This document shows positions 25,004 through 34,467 of a DNA stretch of 64,000 nt, in pieces. A model generated the notes under the pieces. It was given only the letters and a program-made list of their open reading frames with translations, searched no databases and was not told the origin of the DNA. A program made the translations under genes and the position numbers. Origin of the DNA: Clostridiales bacterium (lineage in GTDB: Bacteria; Bacillota; Clostridia; Lachnospirales; WQUN01); contig JAISVZ010000196.1 of assembly GCA_031271295.1 (NCBI GenBank), forward strand, positions 34,616 to 98,615, read 5' to 3'. Numbering within the stretch: position 1 is the stretch's first letter; the number at the start of each line of letters is the position of its first letter.

Positions 25004-25796
25004 ACGTTTAATAATAGGCCAGTATTACCCGGCAAACTCGGTTTTGCACAGGTTAGACCCTCGTGTTAAATTTATTGGCTCTTTTGCGTATATCACGATG
25101 ATTTTTTTTGCCGAGTCGCTGCTTTCGTGGTTTTTTGCGGCGGTTTATCTTTTTGCGATGGTTATTATTTCAAAAGTGCCCGTGCGTTTAATGCTTAAAG
25201 GGCTTAAAAGTATTTTGTTTATTTTAATATTTACATGTATCTTGAATATTTTTTTCGCGCCCGGAGAAACGGTGGTTTTTGAGTTTTACTTTATAAAAAT
25301 TACGCTTGAGGGGCTTTTGTTATTTGCCAAAATGGCGGCGCGGCTTGTGCTTTTAATAATTTCGTCGTCCATACTAACCTTAACCACAACGCCGCTTGCG
25401 CTAACCGACGCTTTAGAGTTTTTTTTGCGTCCGTTCGCGAAAATAGGGCTTCCCGCGCAGGAAATTGCCATGATGATGACAATTGCGCTCAGGTTTATCC
25501 CAACGTTAATGGAAGAGACGGAAAAAATAATGAAAGCGCAGAAAGCGCGCGGCGCGGATTTTGAAACGGGCGGGCTTGTGAGGCGTGCGAAAGCGCTGGT
25601 TCCTATCTTAGTTCCGCTTTTTATATCATCGTTTAAACGCGCCGAGGATTTGGCTATGGCAATGGAGGCGCGTTGTTACCGCACCGATATTAAGCGCTCC
25701 AAAATGAAGGAGCTTAAATTTCAAAGGGCGGATTATTCCGCACTGGTTTGCGTAACGGGTTTTATCGCCGGGCTTATTATTTTCAGGTATTTTTAA
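24996..25796 (+). CDS. ecfT: ECF transporter transmembrane component EcfT
   Basis: 266 aa from ATG 24996. DPRVKFIGS near the N-terminus, several TM helices and two coupling motifs of the Ala-Arg-Gly type (KAQKARGADF and MAMEARCY) identify EcfT, which links the S-component to EcfA1/A2. The final IFRYF and stop are encoded by the first unit of a ~28-bp direct repeat that continues into the intergenic region. Confidence 0.92.
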   Translation: MNERLIIGQYYPANSVLHRLDPRVKFIGSFAYITMIFFAESLLSWFFAAVYLFAMVIISKVPVRLMLKGLKSILFILIFTCILNIFFAPGETVVFEFYFIKITLEGLLLFAKMAARLVLLIISSSILTLTTTPLALTDALEFFLRPFAKIGLPAQEIAMMMTIALRFIPTLMEETEKIMKAQKARGADFETGGLVRRAKALVPILVPLFISSFKRAEDLAMAMEARCYRTDIKRSKMKELKFQRADYSALVCVTGFIAGLIIFRYF

Positions 25797-25855
25797 CTGG
25801 TCGGATGTTTTCAGGTATTTTTAACGAGGCTGGTTGTTTTCAGGCGCTTTAAAAC
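25780..25855 (+). repeat. About 28-bp tandem repeat across the ecfT stop codon
   Basis: TTTTCAGGTATTTTTAAC occurs at 25780-25797 (containing the ecfT TAA at 25794-25796) and identically at 25808-25825. A diverged third copy, TTTTCAGGCGCTTTAAAAC, lies at 25837-25855. Each is followed by a GG-containing spacer. Confidence 0.88.
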
Positions 25856-25869
25856 GGGGGATTTCAAAA

Positions 25870-26661
25870 GTGAGCGGTTTATGCAAAATATTATTAACCA
25901 TTAGTTATGACGGAACGGCGTATCACGGTTGGCAAAACCAAAATAACGCCGTTTCGGTGCAAGAAAAGGTGGAAGAAGCGCTTAGCGGCGTGTTTGCCGT
26001 AAAAAGCTTAGTAAAAATTACCGGAGCCTCAAGGACGGATACAGGCGTGCACGCTCTGGACCAAAAGGCGTCCTTTTTTATTGAAAAAAACTTGGTAAAA
26101 ATACCGCTTATAAATTTGCCGCTTGTATTAAACTCGAAACTGCCGCCGGATATAAAGGTTACAGACGCACGCTTTGTGGGGGAATCCTTTCACCCGCGCT
26201 ATAACGCCAAGGAAAAAACCTACCGCTACCAAATATTAAACAGCAAATATCCAAACCCCATGCTCAACAATTACGCGTGGCATGTGCATTACAAGCTTAA
26301 CATGAGCGAAATGAAAAAAGCCGCGCGGCTGATGGTTGGCACTTTTAATTTCAGCGCGTTTTGCGCGTCCGGTTCATCTGCGAAAACTTTTGTGCGAAGC
26401 GTTTATGAAGTGAAAATAAATGAGGAGCCGGAAAGCTCTCTTTTAACGGTTTTTGTGCGCGGAAACGGGTTTTTGTACAATATGGTGCGCATTATGGCCG
26501 GAACTTTGATGTATACGGGCTGCGGTAAAATTGACGCGGAAAAAATTCCGGAAATAATAAAATCCGGCGACAGAACACTGGCGGGCATTACAGCGCCGCC
26601 GCAGGGGCTTACGCTTTATAAGGTTTCGTATACGGCGCCGAATCAATCTGTTATTTACTGA
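25870..26661 (+). CDS. truA: tRNA pseudouridine(38-40) synthase TruA
   Basis: 263 aa from GTG 25870, preceded by the purine-rich GGGGGA run at 25855-25861; the frame is open further upstream through the repeat region without an RBS. The YDGTAYHGWQ N-terminus and the catalytic loop ASRTDTGVHAL with Asp57 are diagnostic. MVRIMAGTL near the C-terminus is also conserved. It isomerises uridines 38-40 of the anticodon stem-loop. The position after ecfA1-ecfA2-ecfT is the common Firmicutes arrangement. Confidence 0.93.
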   Translation: MSGLCKILLTISYDGTAYHGWQNQNNAVSVQEKVEEALSGVFAVKSLVKITGASRTDTGVHALDQKASFFIEKNLVKIPLINLPLVLNSKLPPDIKVTDARFVGESFHPRYNAKEKTYRYQILNSKYPNPMLNNYAWHVHYKLNMSEMKKAARLMVGTFNFSAFCASGSSAKTFVRSVYEVKINEEPESSLLTVFVRGNGFLYNMVRIMAGTLMYTGCGKIDAEKIPEIIKSGDRTLAGITAPPQGLTLYKVSYTAPNQSVIY

Positions 26662-26714
26662 ACGCGCATAACGCAAATATTAGTTTCTTGCGTAAATATC
26701 AAAGCGCGGTTTAC

Positions 26715-27656
26715 TTACTTTGTTATTCTACAAATTTCCCCAAAAAGGCGCATAAAATTTTCATGAAGTATTTTCCGCGCGGCTTCCTTGCCGAATAAAG
26801 ATTCAAAAACGGGAATAACCTTTAATAAATCATCCGCTCCTTTTACCCCTTCGGGGGTTTTTTCTATTCCGTCAAAATCGCACCCAAAACCGAGGCAATC
26901 CGTGCCCGCAAGTTTTACTATATGCCGCGCGTGGTTTGCAATGTCTGAAACAGCGGCTTTTGCTTTTTCGGTAAGAAACGGCGGGTACAGGTTTAATCCA
27001 ATAACGCCGCCAAGTTCCGCAATTTTTAATATTTGGCTGTTTGTTAAATTTCTTTTGTTGGGGCAAATTGAAAAGGCGTTGGAATGGCTTGCAATAACGG
27101 CGCATTTTGTTATTTGCGTAACGTCTTTAAAGCTTTGGGGGGATAAATGCGAAACGTCTATTATTATACCCAATTTGTTTGCAAGCGCCGTTACCTGTGC
27201 GCCGAAATCCGAAAGCCCGCCGTCCTTTTCGTCGTTTATCCCGCTGGCGAGTTCATTTTTGTTGTTCCATGTAAAGGTTAAAATTCTAACGCCAAGGTTG
27301 TAAAATTCGCGCAGTTTTTCCAAACTGCCCTCTAACGGTTCGCCGCCTTCAAGCGCGAGAATGCCCGATATTTTGTTTTCATTTTTGTTTTTAATAATAT
27401 CCGCCGCGCTGTTTGCGTGTGAAATGTACAAGCGGTACTTTTCAAGCTGATTGTAGTAAAAGTTAATAACGTTTTTTGCGGCGCAGCAGTAGTTTCCCGC
27501 GTTGGATTTATCTAACCAAACCGCGAAAACCTGTACAGGGGCTTTGAAAACCGAAAGCTTTTTTATGCTTATATGGCAATTGTTTTCAAACAAATTGCCG
27601 CCGTTTTTGAAAAGAGCAGAAATTGTGTCGCAGTGGGTGTCGAATAGGGTGTACAT
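26715..27656 (-). CDS. Membrane dipeptidase (peptidase family M19)
   Basis: 313 aa, convergent with truA. The N-terminal DTHCDT gives the His8-x-Asp10 zinc ligands. LALEGGEPL supplies the bridging Glu, IDVSHLS and IASHSNA the further His ligands, and GFGCDFDGI the conserved Asp. These are the renal-dipeptidase motifs. It hydrolyses dipeptides, possibly including D-amino-acid dipeptides from the cell wall. No signal peptide is seen, so the enzyme is probably cytosolic. The RBS AAAGGAAG precedes ATG 27656. Confidence 0.9.
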   Translation of the reverse strand: MYTLFDTHCDTISALFKNGGNLFENNCHISIKKLSVFKAPVQVFAVWLDKSNAGNYCCAAKNVINFYYNQLEKYRLYISHANSAADIIKNKNENKISGILALEGGEPLEGSLEKLREFYNLGVRILTFTWNNKNELASGINDEKDGGLSDFGAQVTALANKLGIIIDVSHLSPQSFKDVTQITKCAVIASHSNAFSICPNKRNLTNSQILKIAELGGVIGLNLYPPFLTEKAKAAVSDIANHARHIVKLAGTDCLGFGCDFDGIEKTPEGVKGADDLLKVIPVFESLFGKEAARKILHENFMRLFGEICRITK

Positions 27657-27784
27657 GGGCTAACTTCCTTTCGGGTTTATAAATAATAAATTGCGCAGTT
27701 TATTTATTGATATGCATAGACCATCGTTTTTTTTACGAAATTCGTGGAAAATAAAAAAATAATTAAAAAATTATTAAAAAGCTA

Positions 27785-27813
27785 TTGATTTTTTGTTCAA
27801 TGTGCTGTAGTAT
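27785..27813 (+). promoter_or_regulatory. Predicted promoter of the sugar ABC importer operon
   Basis: TTGATT (27785-27790), a 17-bp spacer, TAGTAT (27808-27813). A leader of roughly 120 nt separates it from the binding-protein gene; no riboswitch was recognised in it. Confidence 0.5.
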
Positions 27814-27941
27814 TATCTAAATCCGTGGTTTATCTTGGTTAATAGGTGCTTCGGGTGGTAAAAATACCAACAGCTTTAGGCTTATTTTTTGTTATATTTG
27901 TCTAAAGCAAAATTAAAACAAAGAAAGGTAGATGTGAAGAA

Positions 27942-29336
27942 ATGAAGAAATTTTTAGCAACAAGTTTAGCGGTTTTAATGTTAGTAGGCATGTTGGCAGC
28001 CTGCGGCGGGCCGCAACCGGCGCAACCGGATGCTACCGGCACAACGGCAGAAGCAGACGCTGGCGCCGCAACACCGGATCCAGCTGCGGCGGCTCCCGCG
28101 GGCGGCGGTTCGGGAACACTCTACATTATGAGCTTTACTACCGAAATTGGCGACATGTTCAAAGGTTTTAAAGATGCTCATCCGGAGTTTCCTTACGAGG
28201 TAAACGCGGATAACGTAGTTGCACAAACCGACGGCGCGTATCAAACGGCTCTCGACGCCGCTTTAGTTGCCGGAGGCAATTTAGTTCCGGACATTTACGG
28301 TGCGGAATCCGCCGAAGTGTTAAGATACACTCAAGGCACAATGTCACAATACGCTGCTACATACAAAGCTCTTGGCATTGATGTTGACGCGAAAATCGCG
28401 GCGGCTGAAATAGCCAAGTACGCGGTGGATATCGGCACGAGAGACGGCGAGGTTGTAGCCCTTCCTTACCAGGCAACTGGCGGAGCGTTTATTTACCGCC
28501 GTTCAATTGCAAAAGACGTATGGGGAACAGACGACCCTGCGGTTATCAAAACTAAAATAGGTCCTGATTGGGAAACATTCTTTGCTTCCGCTGAAGAACT
28601 TAAGGCAAAAGGTTACGCTATAGTATCCGGCGACGGAGACCTTTGGCATCCGGTTGAAAACAGTTCCGATCAAGGCTGGATTGTTGACGGCAAACTGTAT
28701 CTTGATCCAAAACGTGAAGCGTTCCTTGATTTATCAAAGAGGCTTATGGATAACGGTTACCATAACGATACCCGCGACTGGGATGAGCCGTGGTATGCCG
28801 ATATGCGCGGCGAAGGTCCGAAACCGACATTCGGTTTCTACGGTCCGGCTTGGCTTATTAACTACACTATAGGCGCTCAGGCTCCCGATACCACGGGCGA
28901 TTGGGCAATTTGCGAACCTACCATCGGTTTCTCATGGGGCGGCACGTGGGTTGTTGCGCATAAAGATACCGACATGGCGGATGCTGCAAAACAGTACATC
29001 GAATGGATTACACTTGATACGTCAGATACCGGCCTTCAGTACCAATGGGCTAACGGAATGCTTAACGAAGCGGGAACAAAAGATACCGTAGCTTCCGCCG
29101 TTGTTATGGCAAAGTCCAATGGGGAATCCGCGTTCCTTGGCGGTCAGAATATGTTTGACATATTTATTCCTGCCGGCGCTAACGCAACAGGTCACCTCAA
29201 AACTCAGTACGACCAAAATATTAACGACATATGGCGCGATCAAGTGCGCGCTTACACGGCAGGCAATAAGGACCGTGATACCGCTATAGCAGATTTCAAG
29301 CAAAACGTGCTTGATCAACTTGGCTTGGAATCGTAA
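27942..29336 (+). CDS. Sugar ABC transporter substrate-binding lipoprotein
   Basis: 464 aa. A lipoprotein signal with lipobox LAAC (Cys21) precedes an Ala/Pro-rich linker and a family-1 (MalE/CUT1-type) solute-binding fold. Aromatic residues typical of a sugar pocket are plentiful (WDEPWYADMRG, FGFYGPAWLINY, FSWGGTWVVAHK). It captures an oligosaccharide or sugar outside the membrane and delivers it to the two permeases that follow. A terminator-like hairpin after the gene would raise its level over the permeases. The substrate cannot be told from the sequence. Confidence 0.88.
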   Translation: MKKFLATSLAVLMLVGMLAACGGPQPAQPDATGTTAEADAGAATPDPAAAAPAGGGSGTLYIMSFTTEIGDMFKGFKDAHPEFPYEVNADNVVAQTDGAYQTALDAALVAGGNLVPDIYGAESAEVLRYTQGTMSQYAATYKALGIDVDAKIAAAEIAKYAVDIGTRDGEVVALPYQATGGAFIYRRSIAKDVWGTDDPAVIKTKIGPDWETFFASAEELKAKGYAIVSGDGDLWHPVENSSDQGWIVDGKLYLDPKREAFLDLSKRLMDNGYHNDTRDWDEPWYADMRGEGPKPTFGFYGPAWLINYTIGAQAPDTTGDWAICEPTIGFSWGGTWVVAHKDTDMADAAKQYIEWITLDTSDTGLQYQWANGMLNEAGTKDTVASAVVMAKSNGESAFLGGQNMFDIFIPAGANATGHLKTQYDQNINDIWRDQVRAYTAGNKDRDTAIADFKQNVLDQLGLES

Positions 29337-29362
29337 AAACATGTTTTAAGTAAGTTATTTAT

Positions 29363-29400
29363 AATTTGAGGCAGCATCTACTCTGCTGCCTCAAATTTTT
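29363..29400 (+). terminator. Intra-operon (attenuating) terminator between binding protein and permeases
   Basis: A perfect 14-bp stem AATTTGAGGCAGCA (29363-29376) / TGCTGCCTCAAATT (29384-29397), a 7-nt loop, then a T run. The permease RBS CCGGAGG begins directly after the T tract. Partial read-through is expected. Confidence 0.85.
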
Positions 29401-29416
29401 CCGGAGGTGGGTGCTA

Positions 29417-30385
29417 ATGCGGCATAAGGGTATTAACTACGCGAAATACGGATATTTATTCAGCCTTCCGTTTATTTTATCTTTTCTTATTTTCACACTT
29501 TATCCTATAATTTACACGGTTATGATAAGCTTTTCAGATTTAAAGGGTGCCGGCATGAATGAGTTTAAAATACTGGAGGCTCCTTTCGACAATTTTAGGT
29601 TAATTTTAAACAACAATCTCTTTAAAACTTCACTTGGAAATACGGTGCTTATTTGGGTGATGAACTTCATTCCGCAAATATTGCTTGCGCTTATTCTTAC
29701 ATGGTGGTTTACAAGCCGCGTATACAGCGTACGCGGGCAGGGAGCGTTTAAGGTTCTGTTTTATATGCCCAATATAATTACAGCCGCTTCAATTGCCATG
29801 TTGTATTACTCATTGTTTTCATATCCAATAGGTGCGGTTAATTCTTTACTACAAAACTTACATTTATTCAGCTCACCTAAGGATTTTCTTATGGACAAAT
29901 GGGCAACAAGAAGCATTGTCGCTTTTATACAGTTTTGGATGTGGTACGGGTATACTATGTTAATACTTATATCCGGCGTGCTTGGCATAAATCCGGAGTT
30001 GTTTGAAGCTGCGGATATAGACGGAGCTTCTGATTGGCAAACGTTCATTTATGTTACATTGCCAAACGTAAGAACAATTGTACTCTATACCCTTGTTACA
30101 AGCCTAATAGGTGGTATGCAGATGTTTGATATTCCAAGACTTTTCGCTATGGGAGGTCCGGATAACGCAACTCATACCGCAAGCATATTTATATATACCC
30201 AGGCTTTCGAAGGTCCGCGTTTCTTAAACAGGGCGGCTGCGGCAAGTATGATAATGTTTATTTTTATAGCAATTCTTTCGGCGATAATATTCTATATTAT
30301 GCGTGATAAGGAAGAAGAAAAAATTAAACAGCAAAGAAAATTAGCCGATAAAGCAGCTACGCAGAAAAGGGGGTTAAGCAGATGA
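29417..30385 (+). CDS. Sugar ABC transporter permease (MalF/UgpA type)
   Basis: 322 aa from ATG 29417 with RBS CCGGAGGTGGG; an in-frame ATG at 29366 lies inside the terminator stem. Six TM helices are expected. The EAA motif reads EAADIDGASDWQTFIYVTLP, as in CUT1 permeases, and is where the ATPase docks. The TGA/ATG overlaps the second permease by 4 bp. No ATPase gene is in the locus. Confidence 0.9.
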   Translation: MRHKGINYAKYGYLFSLPFILSFLIFTLYPIIYTVMISFSDLKGAGMNEFKILEAPFDNFRLILNNNLFKTSLGNTVLIWVMNFIPQILLALILTWWFTSRVYSVRGQGAFKVLFYMPNIITAASIAMLYYSLFSYPIGAVNSLLQNLHLFSSPKDFLMDKWATRSIVAFIQFWMWYGYTMLILISGVLGINPELFEAADIDGASDWQTFIYVTLPNVRTIVLYTLVTSLIGGMQMFDIPRLFAMGGPDNATHTASIFIYTQAFEGPRFLNRAAAASMIMFIFIAILSAIIFYIMRDKEEEKIKQQRKLADKAATQKRGLSR

Positions 30386-31227
30386 GGTTAACAAGAACAC
30401 AAGTTATTCAAAGAGGATTTATTTTTGCCTTTTGTATTTTGCTGGCAATTCTAAGCATCCTTCCGTTTTGGGTAATGATCGTTAACGCAACGCGCAGCTC
30501 CGCACAAATTCAAGGAAGCGCGTTTTCGCTTATACCCTCCTCAAGCTTCGCCTACAACTACAGCAGAATGATGAGAGCTGGAGCGTTCAATCCGTTTATA
30601 GGTTATTTAAATTCGGCTATTGTATCAGTAGGCGCAACGGTGCTTGGTATGTATTTTTCGTCGCTTACGGCGTTCGCTTTGGTTGTTTATCAGTGGAGAT
30701 TCCGAAAGGCTTTTTTCGCTTTTATAGTGGCAATAATGATGATTCCCGCACAGGTTACTACAATTGGATTTTTCCAGTTTATGTTGCAAATTAAATTTAA
30801 TAATAATTTGTTACCGTTAATTTTGCCTTCGATAGCGTCTCCAACGATAGTGTTTTTTATGCGCCAGTATTTGCTTGGTTCGTTGTCCCTTGATATAGTA
30901 AATTCCGCACGTATAGACAACGCGAGCGAGTTTCGTATATTTAACCAGATAATTCTTCCTCTCATGAAACCCGCTATCGCAACTCAGGCAATCTTTGTTT
31001 TTGTAAGCACTTGGAATAACTTTCTTATTCCGCGTGTTTTGCTAAGCGATATGAAATTGTTTACAATGCCTATTATGGTAAGTTTACTGCGAAACGATAT
31101 TTACCGTGTTGAATACGGAACAATTTTCCTCGGCCTTACAATGTCCGTACTCCCGCTGTTTGTTGTGTACTTCACACTGTCGAAGTATATTATCGCGGGC
31201 GTGGCGCTTGGCGGCGTAAAGGAATAA
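30382..31227 (+). CDS. Sugar ABC transporter permease (MalG type)
   Basis: 281 aa. The EAA region reads NSARIDNASEFRIFNQIILP and the C-terminus ALGGVKE is the usual MalG-type ending. It forms the heterodimeric channel with the preceding permease. The CUT1 layout of binding protein, MalF and MalG without an ATPase implies a shared MsmK/MsiK-like ATPase encoded elsewhere. Confidence 0.9.
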   Translation: MRLTRTQVIQRGFIFAFCILLAILSILPFWVMIVNATRSSAQIQGSAFSLIPSSSFAYNYSRMMRAGAFNPFIGYLNSAIVSVGATVLGMYFSSLTAFALVVYQWRFRKAFFAFIVAIMMIPAQVTTIGFFQFMLQIKFNNNLLPLILPSIASPTIVFFMRQYLLGSLSLDIVNSARIDNASEFRIFNQIILPLMKPAIATQAIFVFVSTWNNFLIPRVLLSDMKLFTMPIMVSLLRNDIYRVEYGTIFLGLTMSVLPLFVVYFTLSKYIIAGVALGGVKE

Positions 31228-31252
31228 AGTTTCAGTTTTTACCGAATAAATT

Positions 31253-31299
31253 AAAGCGTTCCAAACATAATAAACACTTATGTTTGAAACGCTTTTTTT
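31253..31299 (+). terminator. Rho-independent terminator of the sugar importer operon
   Basis: An 18-bp stem with one mismatch (AAAGCGTTCCAAACATAA / TTATGTTTGAAACGCTTT) and a T7 run, 26 bp after the malG-type stop. Confidence 0.9.
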
Positions 31300-31376
31300 G
31301 TTGTTCCCGTATATTTAACTCACGCTTACGCATTAACTTATTTATGCAAATTAATTCCTTAAATCGCAGCCGCGCA

Positions 31377-34139
31377 TTATTCCTGCCCCTGTCCTTTTAC
31401 CCAGCGCCTAAGCACCGCGTCCAATTTTGCGGTATCAATGGGTTTTGAAATAAAATCCTGAAACCCGTTTGCCAAAAACATTTCCTCGTTTCCAACTATC
31501 GCGTTTGCGGTAAGAGCTATAATTGGCACATTTTGCGCGTAGGGTGTGCCTATTTTTTCCCTTATATTTTTCGTTGCCTCAACTCCGTCCATGCCGGGCA
31601 TCATATGGTCCATAAACACGGCGTCGTATTTCGGGTTTTGCGAGCGTATCATCATTATTGCCTGCCTTCCGTTAGTGGCGCAGTCTATATTTACTTTGTA
31701 AGGCTTTAGCATTCCCTTTACTACGTCAAGGTTGGTTGGAACATCGTCCACAACGAGAATATGCGCGTGAGATAAATCCATGCGCTCCATTTTTGCGCCG
31801 TTAGTGCGTTTCGAAAGTGTATATTTAAAATCCATAAGGTTTTCCGCCGCCTCCTTGCCAATAGGCATTATTGATACATATTCTTGCCGCAGACGCACGG
31901 AAAACACAGAACCTTTTCCGTACTCGCTTTCGGCGGTTACGCTTCCGCCCATCATTTCCGCCATCCGTTTGGTTATTGCAAGCCCAAGCCCAGTTCCTTC
32001 AACCTTGCGGTTAATTTGAATATCCACCTGGTTGTATTCGGAAAACAGTTTTGCCACACTTTCGGGCTTCATGCCAATACCCGTATCTTTTATGCTTGAA
32101 ACAAGCCATACCGCGTCGCCCTCGCGTTCGTATGTTAAGTACCAGTCAACACTGCCTTCGTTGGTATATTTAAAGGCGTTTGAAAGCAGGTTGTTAAATA
32201 TCTGCTTAACGCGCAAATCGTCTCCGTTTAGAACATTCGGCATGTTTTCGTCTAAATGCAGCTTGAAGGTTATTGGTTTTTCTCCTATACGCACAATATT
32301 TTGCGTAATAATATCGTTAATCAGGCTTGTTATTTCGTAGCGCGACGGGTAAAGTTCAAATTTTCCGGATTCTATTTTGGAAATATCCAAAATATCGTTT
32401 ACAATGCTAAGTATAGTTGAACCCGCGCTGTAAATCTTCTCTAAGTTCGATTCCGTTTCGCTGTTTAAATTCCCCTCGTCAAGCATAAGCCTGCTAAGCC
32501 CTATAACGGCGTTCATGGGAGTTCGTATTTCGTGGCTCATGTGCGCAAGGAAACTGCTTTTGGCGTTATTCGCCGCCTCCGCTTCCGCAAGCGCGGATTC
32601 AAGCTTAATGGAGGTATCCCTAAGCCCAAGCATATATTCGTTTCGCATAAGCGCACTGGCAAGCAGCAAGCTTCCGGAACGCATAATATATTCCTCGTTT
32701 TCGGTAAAAAGACGCTCGCTGCGGCAATTGTCGAAACCCACAAAACCCCAGAATTCGTTGCGCAAAAAAATGGGGATAACCATAACCGAAAGCGCAGCTT
32801 GCACATCTAAGCACTCCCGGCAAAGCTTGGGGATATCGCGCACAAAGCTGTGAATACTTTCGCCCCGGCTCAATTTATCCTGCAAACTAAAGTTTTGCTC
32901 GGTGCACAAAAAATACGTGTCCCTGCCGTTTTCCCTGCTTTCCAAACCTTCGCTTGTCCATTCGTAGAGCTTGGTGTTGTATTTTTTCGAACCGTCTATA
33001 TGGTTTTTGTGAATATACATACGGTCGGCGCCTATGGATTCGGCCATCATACCCATACATTTGCGCATCGTAACCGAAAAATCACTGAATTCGGAACGGA
33101 GCAAAAGGTCTATCGCCCGGTTAACAGTTTGAAGCAAATGGTCGCGGCATTCAATTTCGGCTACCATGTTTTTGTGTTCGGCTAAACCCGCTTCCGCTTC
33201 TTCCTTCAGCGCCGCCACTTCCTCGTAAGGTTTTTTAATAAAGTTAGACGCTACGATGGCCGCAGCAATATTAAGCAAAAAGCTGATTCCGGCTATAATA
33301 AAAATGCCCCTGTCCACATTTCGCACCGGGCTTTCGGAAAGAGGCGCCACAATACCAAGGCACCAGCCCTCCTGCGAACCGGTAATAGGGCGGTAGGCGC
33401 AAATGCGCGAAACGGAGTTAAGCGAATAATAACCTATTCCCCGCTCGCCCGCAACAAGTTTTGAAATTACGGAAGCAATGTCATTATAACGGGAATCCTC
33501 CTTAGCCTGCAAAATAAAATTTTGGCGGTTTTGCACCCATTCCTCGCGAATGTTCGCAATTATGTAACCTTCGCTGTCGTCAATAAAAATATGGCCGGTT
33601 TCCCACACCTTATATTCGGACGCCAAATTGGAAAAATGCATACCATCCAGCGTAAGTATCAGGATGTTTTCGGCTTCTCCCGGAATGGGGGAGGTAAGAT
33701 AAAAAACAACCCCTTCGCCGTAAGGCATGGTGGATGTAAATTCACTTTTGCCAAGAAAAGCGCTTTTTACGGCGCTTGTTTCGAAAACGGCTTGCGTAGC
33801 GGGTTTTGCGCCGAACGAAGCAACAATTTCGGAGGTTTCATTCATTACCGACATTCCAACGTACTGCGGATAAACCAAAGACTGTGCGGAAAGGATACCG
33901 CCAAGGTTTTCATGGCTTGCGCCGGTAAGGTTTTCCGCTATTTCCCCGGCTTCGTATTTAAGCACGGAAATTTCGGAACTAATGAACCTGTCGGCAATAT
34001 CGGCAACAACCATCATATCGGTTTCTATATACTTTTCTATGTTCTGCCTTACATAACCCGTCCCCGCCATTATACTAAGAAGAATAATCATAAAATTTGT
34101 AAGGACTATAACCAAAATTGCCCTGATTCGGATTTTCAT
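31377..34139 (-). CDS. Hybrid sensor histidine kinase/response regulator
   Basis: 920 aa from ATG 34139 (RBS GGGGAAGG); the longer frame to 34229 lacks an RBS. Domain order: TM (about 6-28), extracellular dCache-like sensor (about 30-285), TM (about 290-310), GAF-like domain (about 345-500), a coiled-coil linker, HisKA with His536 in [10 protein letters not shown], HATPase_c ([14 protein letters not shown]) and a C-terminal receiver with Asp844 in [11 protein letters not shown]. No Hpt domain is present. Orthodox hybrid kinases pass phosphate to a separate Hpt protein. It is next to, but convergent with, the sugar importer, so a link to it is only positional. Confidence 0.9.
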   Translation of the reverse strand: MKIRIRAILVIVLTNFMIILLSIMAGTGYVRQNIEKYIETDMMVVADIADRFISSEISVLKYEAGEIAENLTGASHENLGGILSAQSLVYPQYVGMSVMNETSEIVASFGAKPATQAVFETSAVKSAFLGKSEFTSTMPYGEGVVFYLTSPIPGEAENILILTLDGMHFSNLASEYKVWETGHIFIDDSEGYIIANIREEWVQNRQNFILQAKEDSRYNDIASVISKLVAGERGIGYYSLNSVSRICAYRPITGSQEGWCLGIVAPLSESPVRNVDRGIFIIAGISFLLNIAAAIVASNFIKKPYEEVAALKEEAEAGLAEHKNMVAEIECRDHLLQTVNRAIDLLLRSEFSDFSVTMRKCMGMMAESIGADRMYIHKNHIDGSKKYNTKLYEWTSEGLESRENGRDTYFLCTEQNFSLQDKLSRGESIHSFVRDIPKLCRECLDVQAALSVMVIPIFLRNEFWGFVGFDNCRSERLFTENEEYIMRSGSLLLASALMRNEYMLGLRDTSIKLESALAEAEAANNAKSSFLAHMSHEIRTPMNAVIGLSRLMLDEGNLNSETESNLEKIYSAGSTILSIVNDILDISKIESGKFELYPSRYEITSLINDIITQNIVRIGEKPITFKLHLDENMPNVLNGDDLRVKQIFNNLLSNAFKYTNEGSVDWYLTYEREGDAVWLVSSIKDTGIGMKPESVAKLFSEYNQVDIQINRKVEGTGLGLAITKRMAEMMGGSVTAESEYGKGSVFSVRLRQEYVSIMPIGKEAAENLMDFKYTLSKRTNGAKMERMDLSHAHILVVDDVPTNLDVVKGMLKPYKVNIDCATNGRQAIMMIRSQNPKYDAVFMDHMMPGMDGVEATKNIREKIGTPYAQNVPIIALTANAIVGNEEMFLANGFQDFISKPIDTAKLDAVLRRWVKGQGQE

Positions 34140-34406
34140 TTTTGCCTTCCCCCGCCCTAAATGTATTTTGCCCCAACACCTTATAATATGAAATTTGCAG
34201 CTTTTGATTGACTTTTGCGCTTTCCTCATTATAACACTTATACTTTACTAAAATCAATTAATTTAAATATTAGGCGCATTAATCCGGTTTTACAAACACA
34301 GCGGAATATGCAGTAACATTTCGCTGTTTTTTTGGCGCGTAACTGAAAAACTTTTCGTTTTTTCAGGAAAACTATAGAAAAAAATTCTAAAAAGTCGTTT
34401 TTTGTA
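34140..34406. other. Intergenic region with two hairpins
   Basis: No gene was seen. A 10-bp stem ACAGCGGAAT (34298-34307) / ATTTCGCTGT (34318-34327) with a T6-7 run reads as a plus-strand terminator. A second A/T-rich hairpin (CTGAAAAAC / GTTTTTTCAG, about 34342-34365) follows. Together they would insulate the large cluster from stray rightward transcription. Confidence 0.55.
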
Positions 34407-34435
34407 TTGACATAGTTACCGTGTTGATATATTAT
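34407..34435 (+). promoter_or_regulatory. Strong predicted promoter of the 34-51 kb cluster
   Basis: TTGACA (34407-34412), a 17-bp spacer and TATTAT (34430-34435), giving a leader of about 25 nt before the RBS GGGGAGGG and ATG 34468. The -35 is a perfect match to the sigma-A consensus. Confidence 0.75.
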
Positions 34436-34467
34436 ATGTACAAAACGAATCAGGGGAGGGCGATAAC

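Noticed and set aside
34298..34365. Hairpins as a riboswitch for the large cluster
   Set aside because: They lie upstream of the predicted promoter at 34407, so they are not in the mRNA leader.
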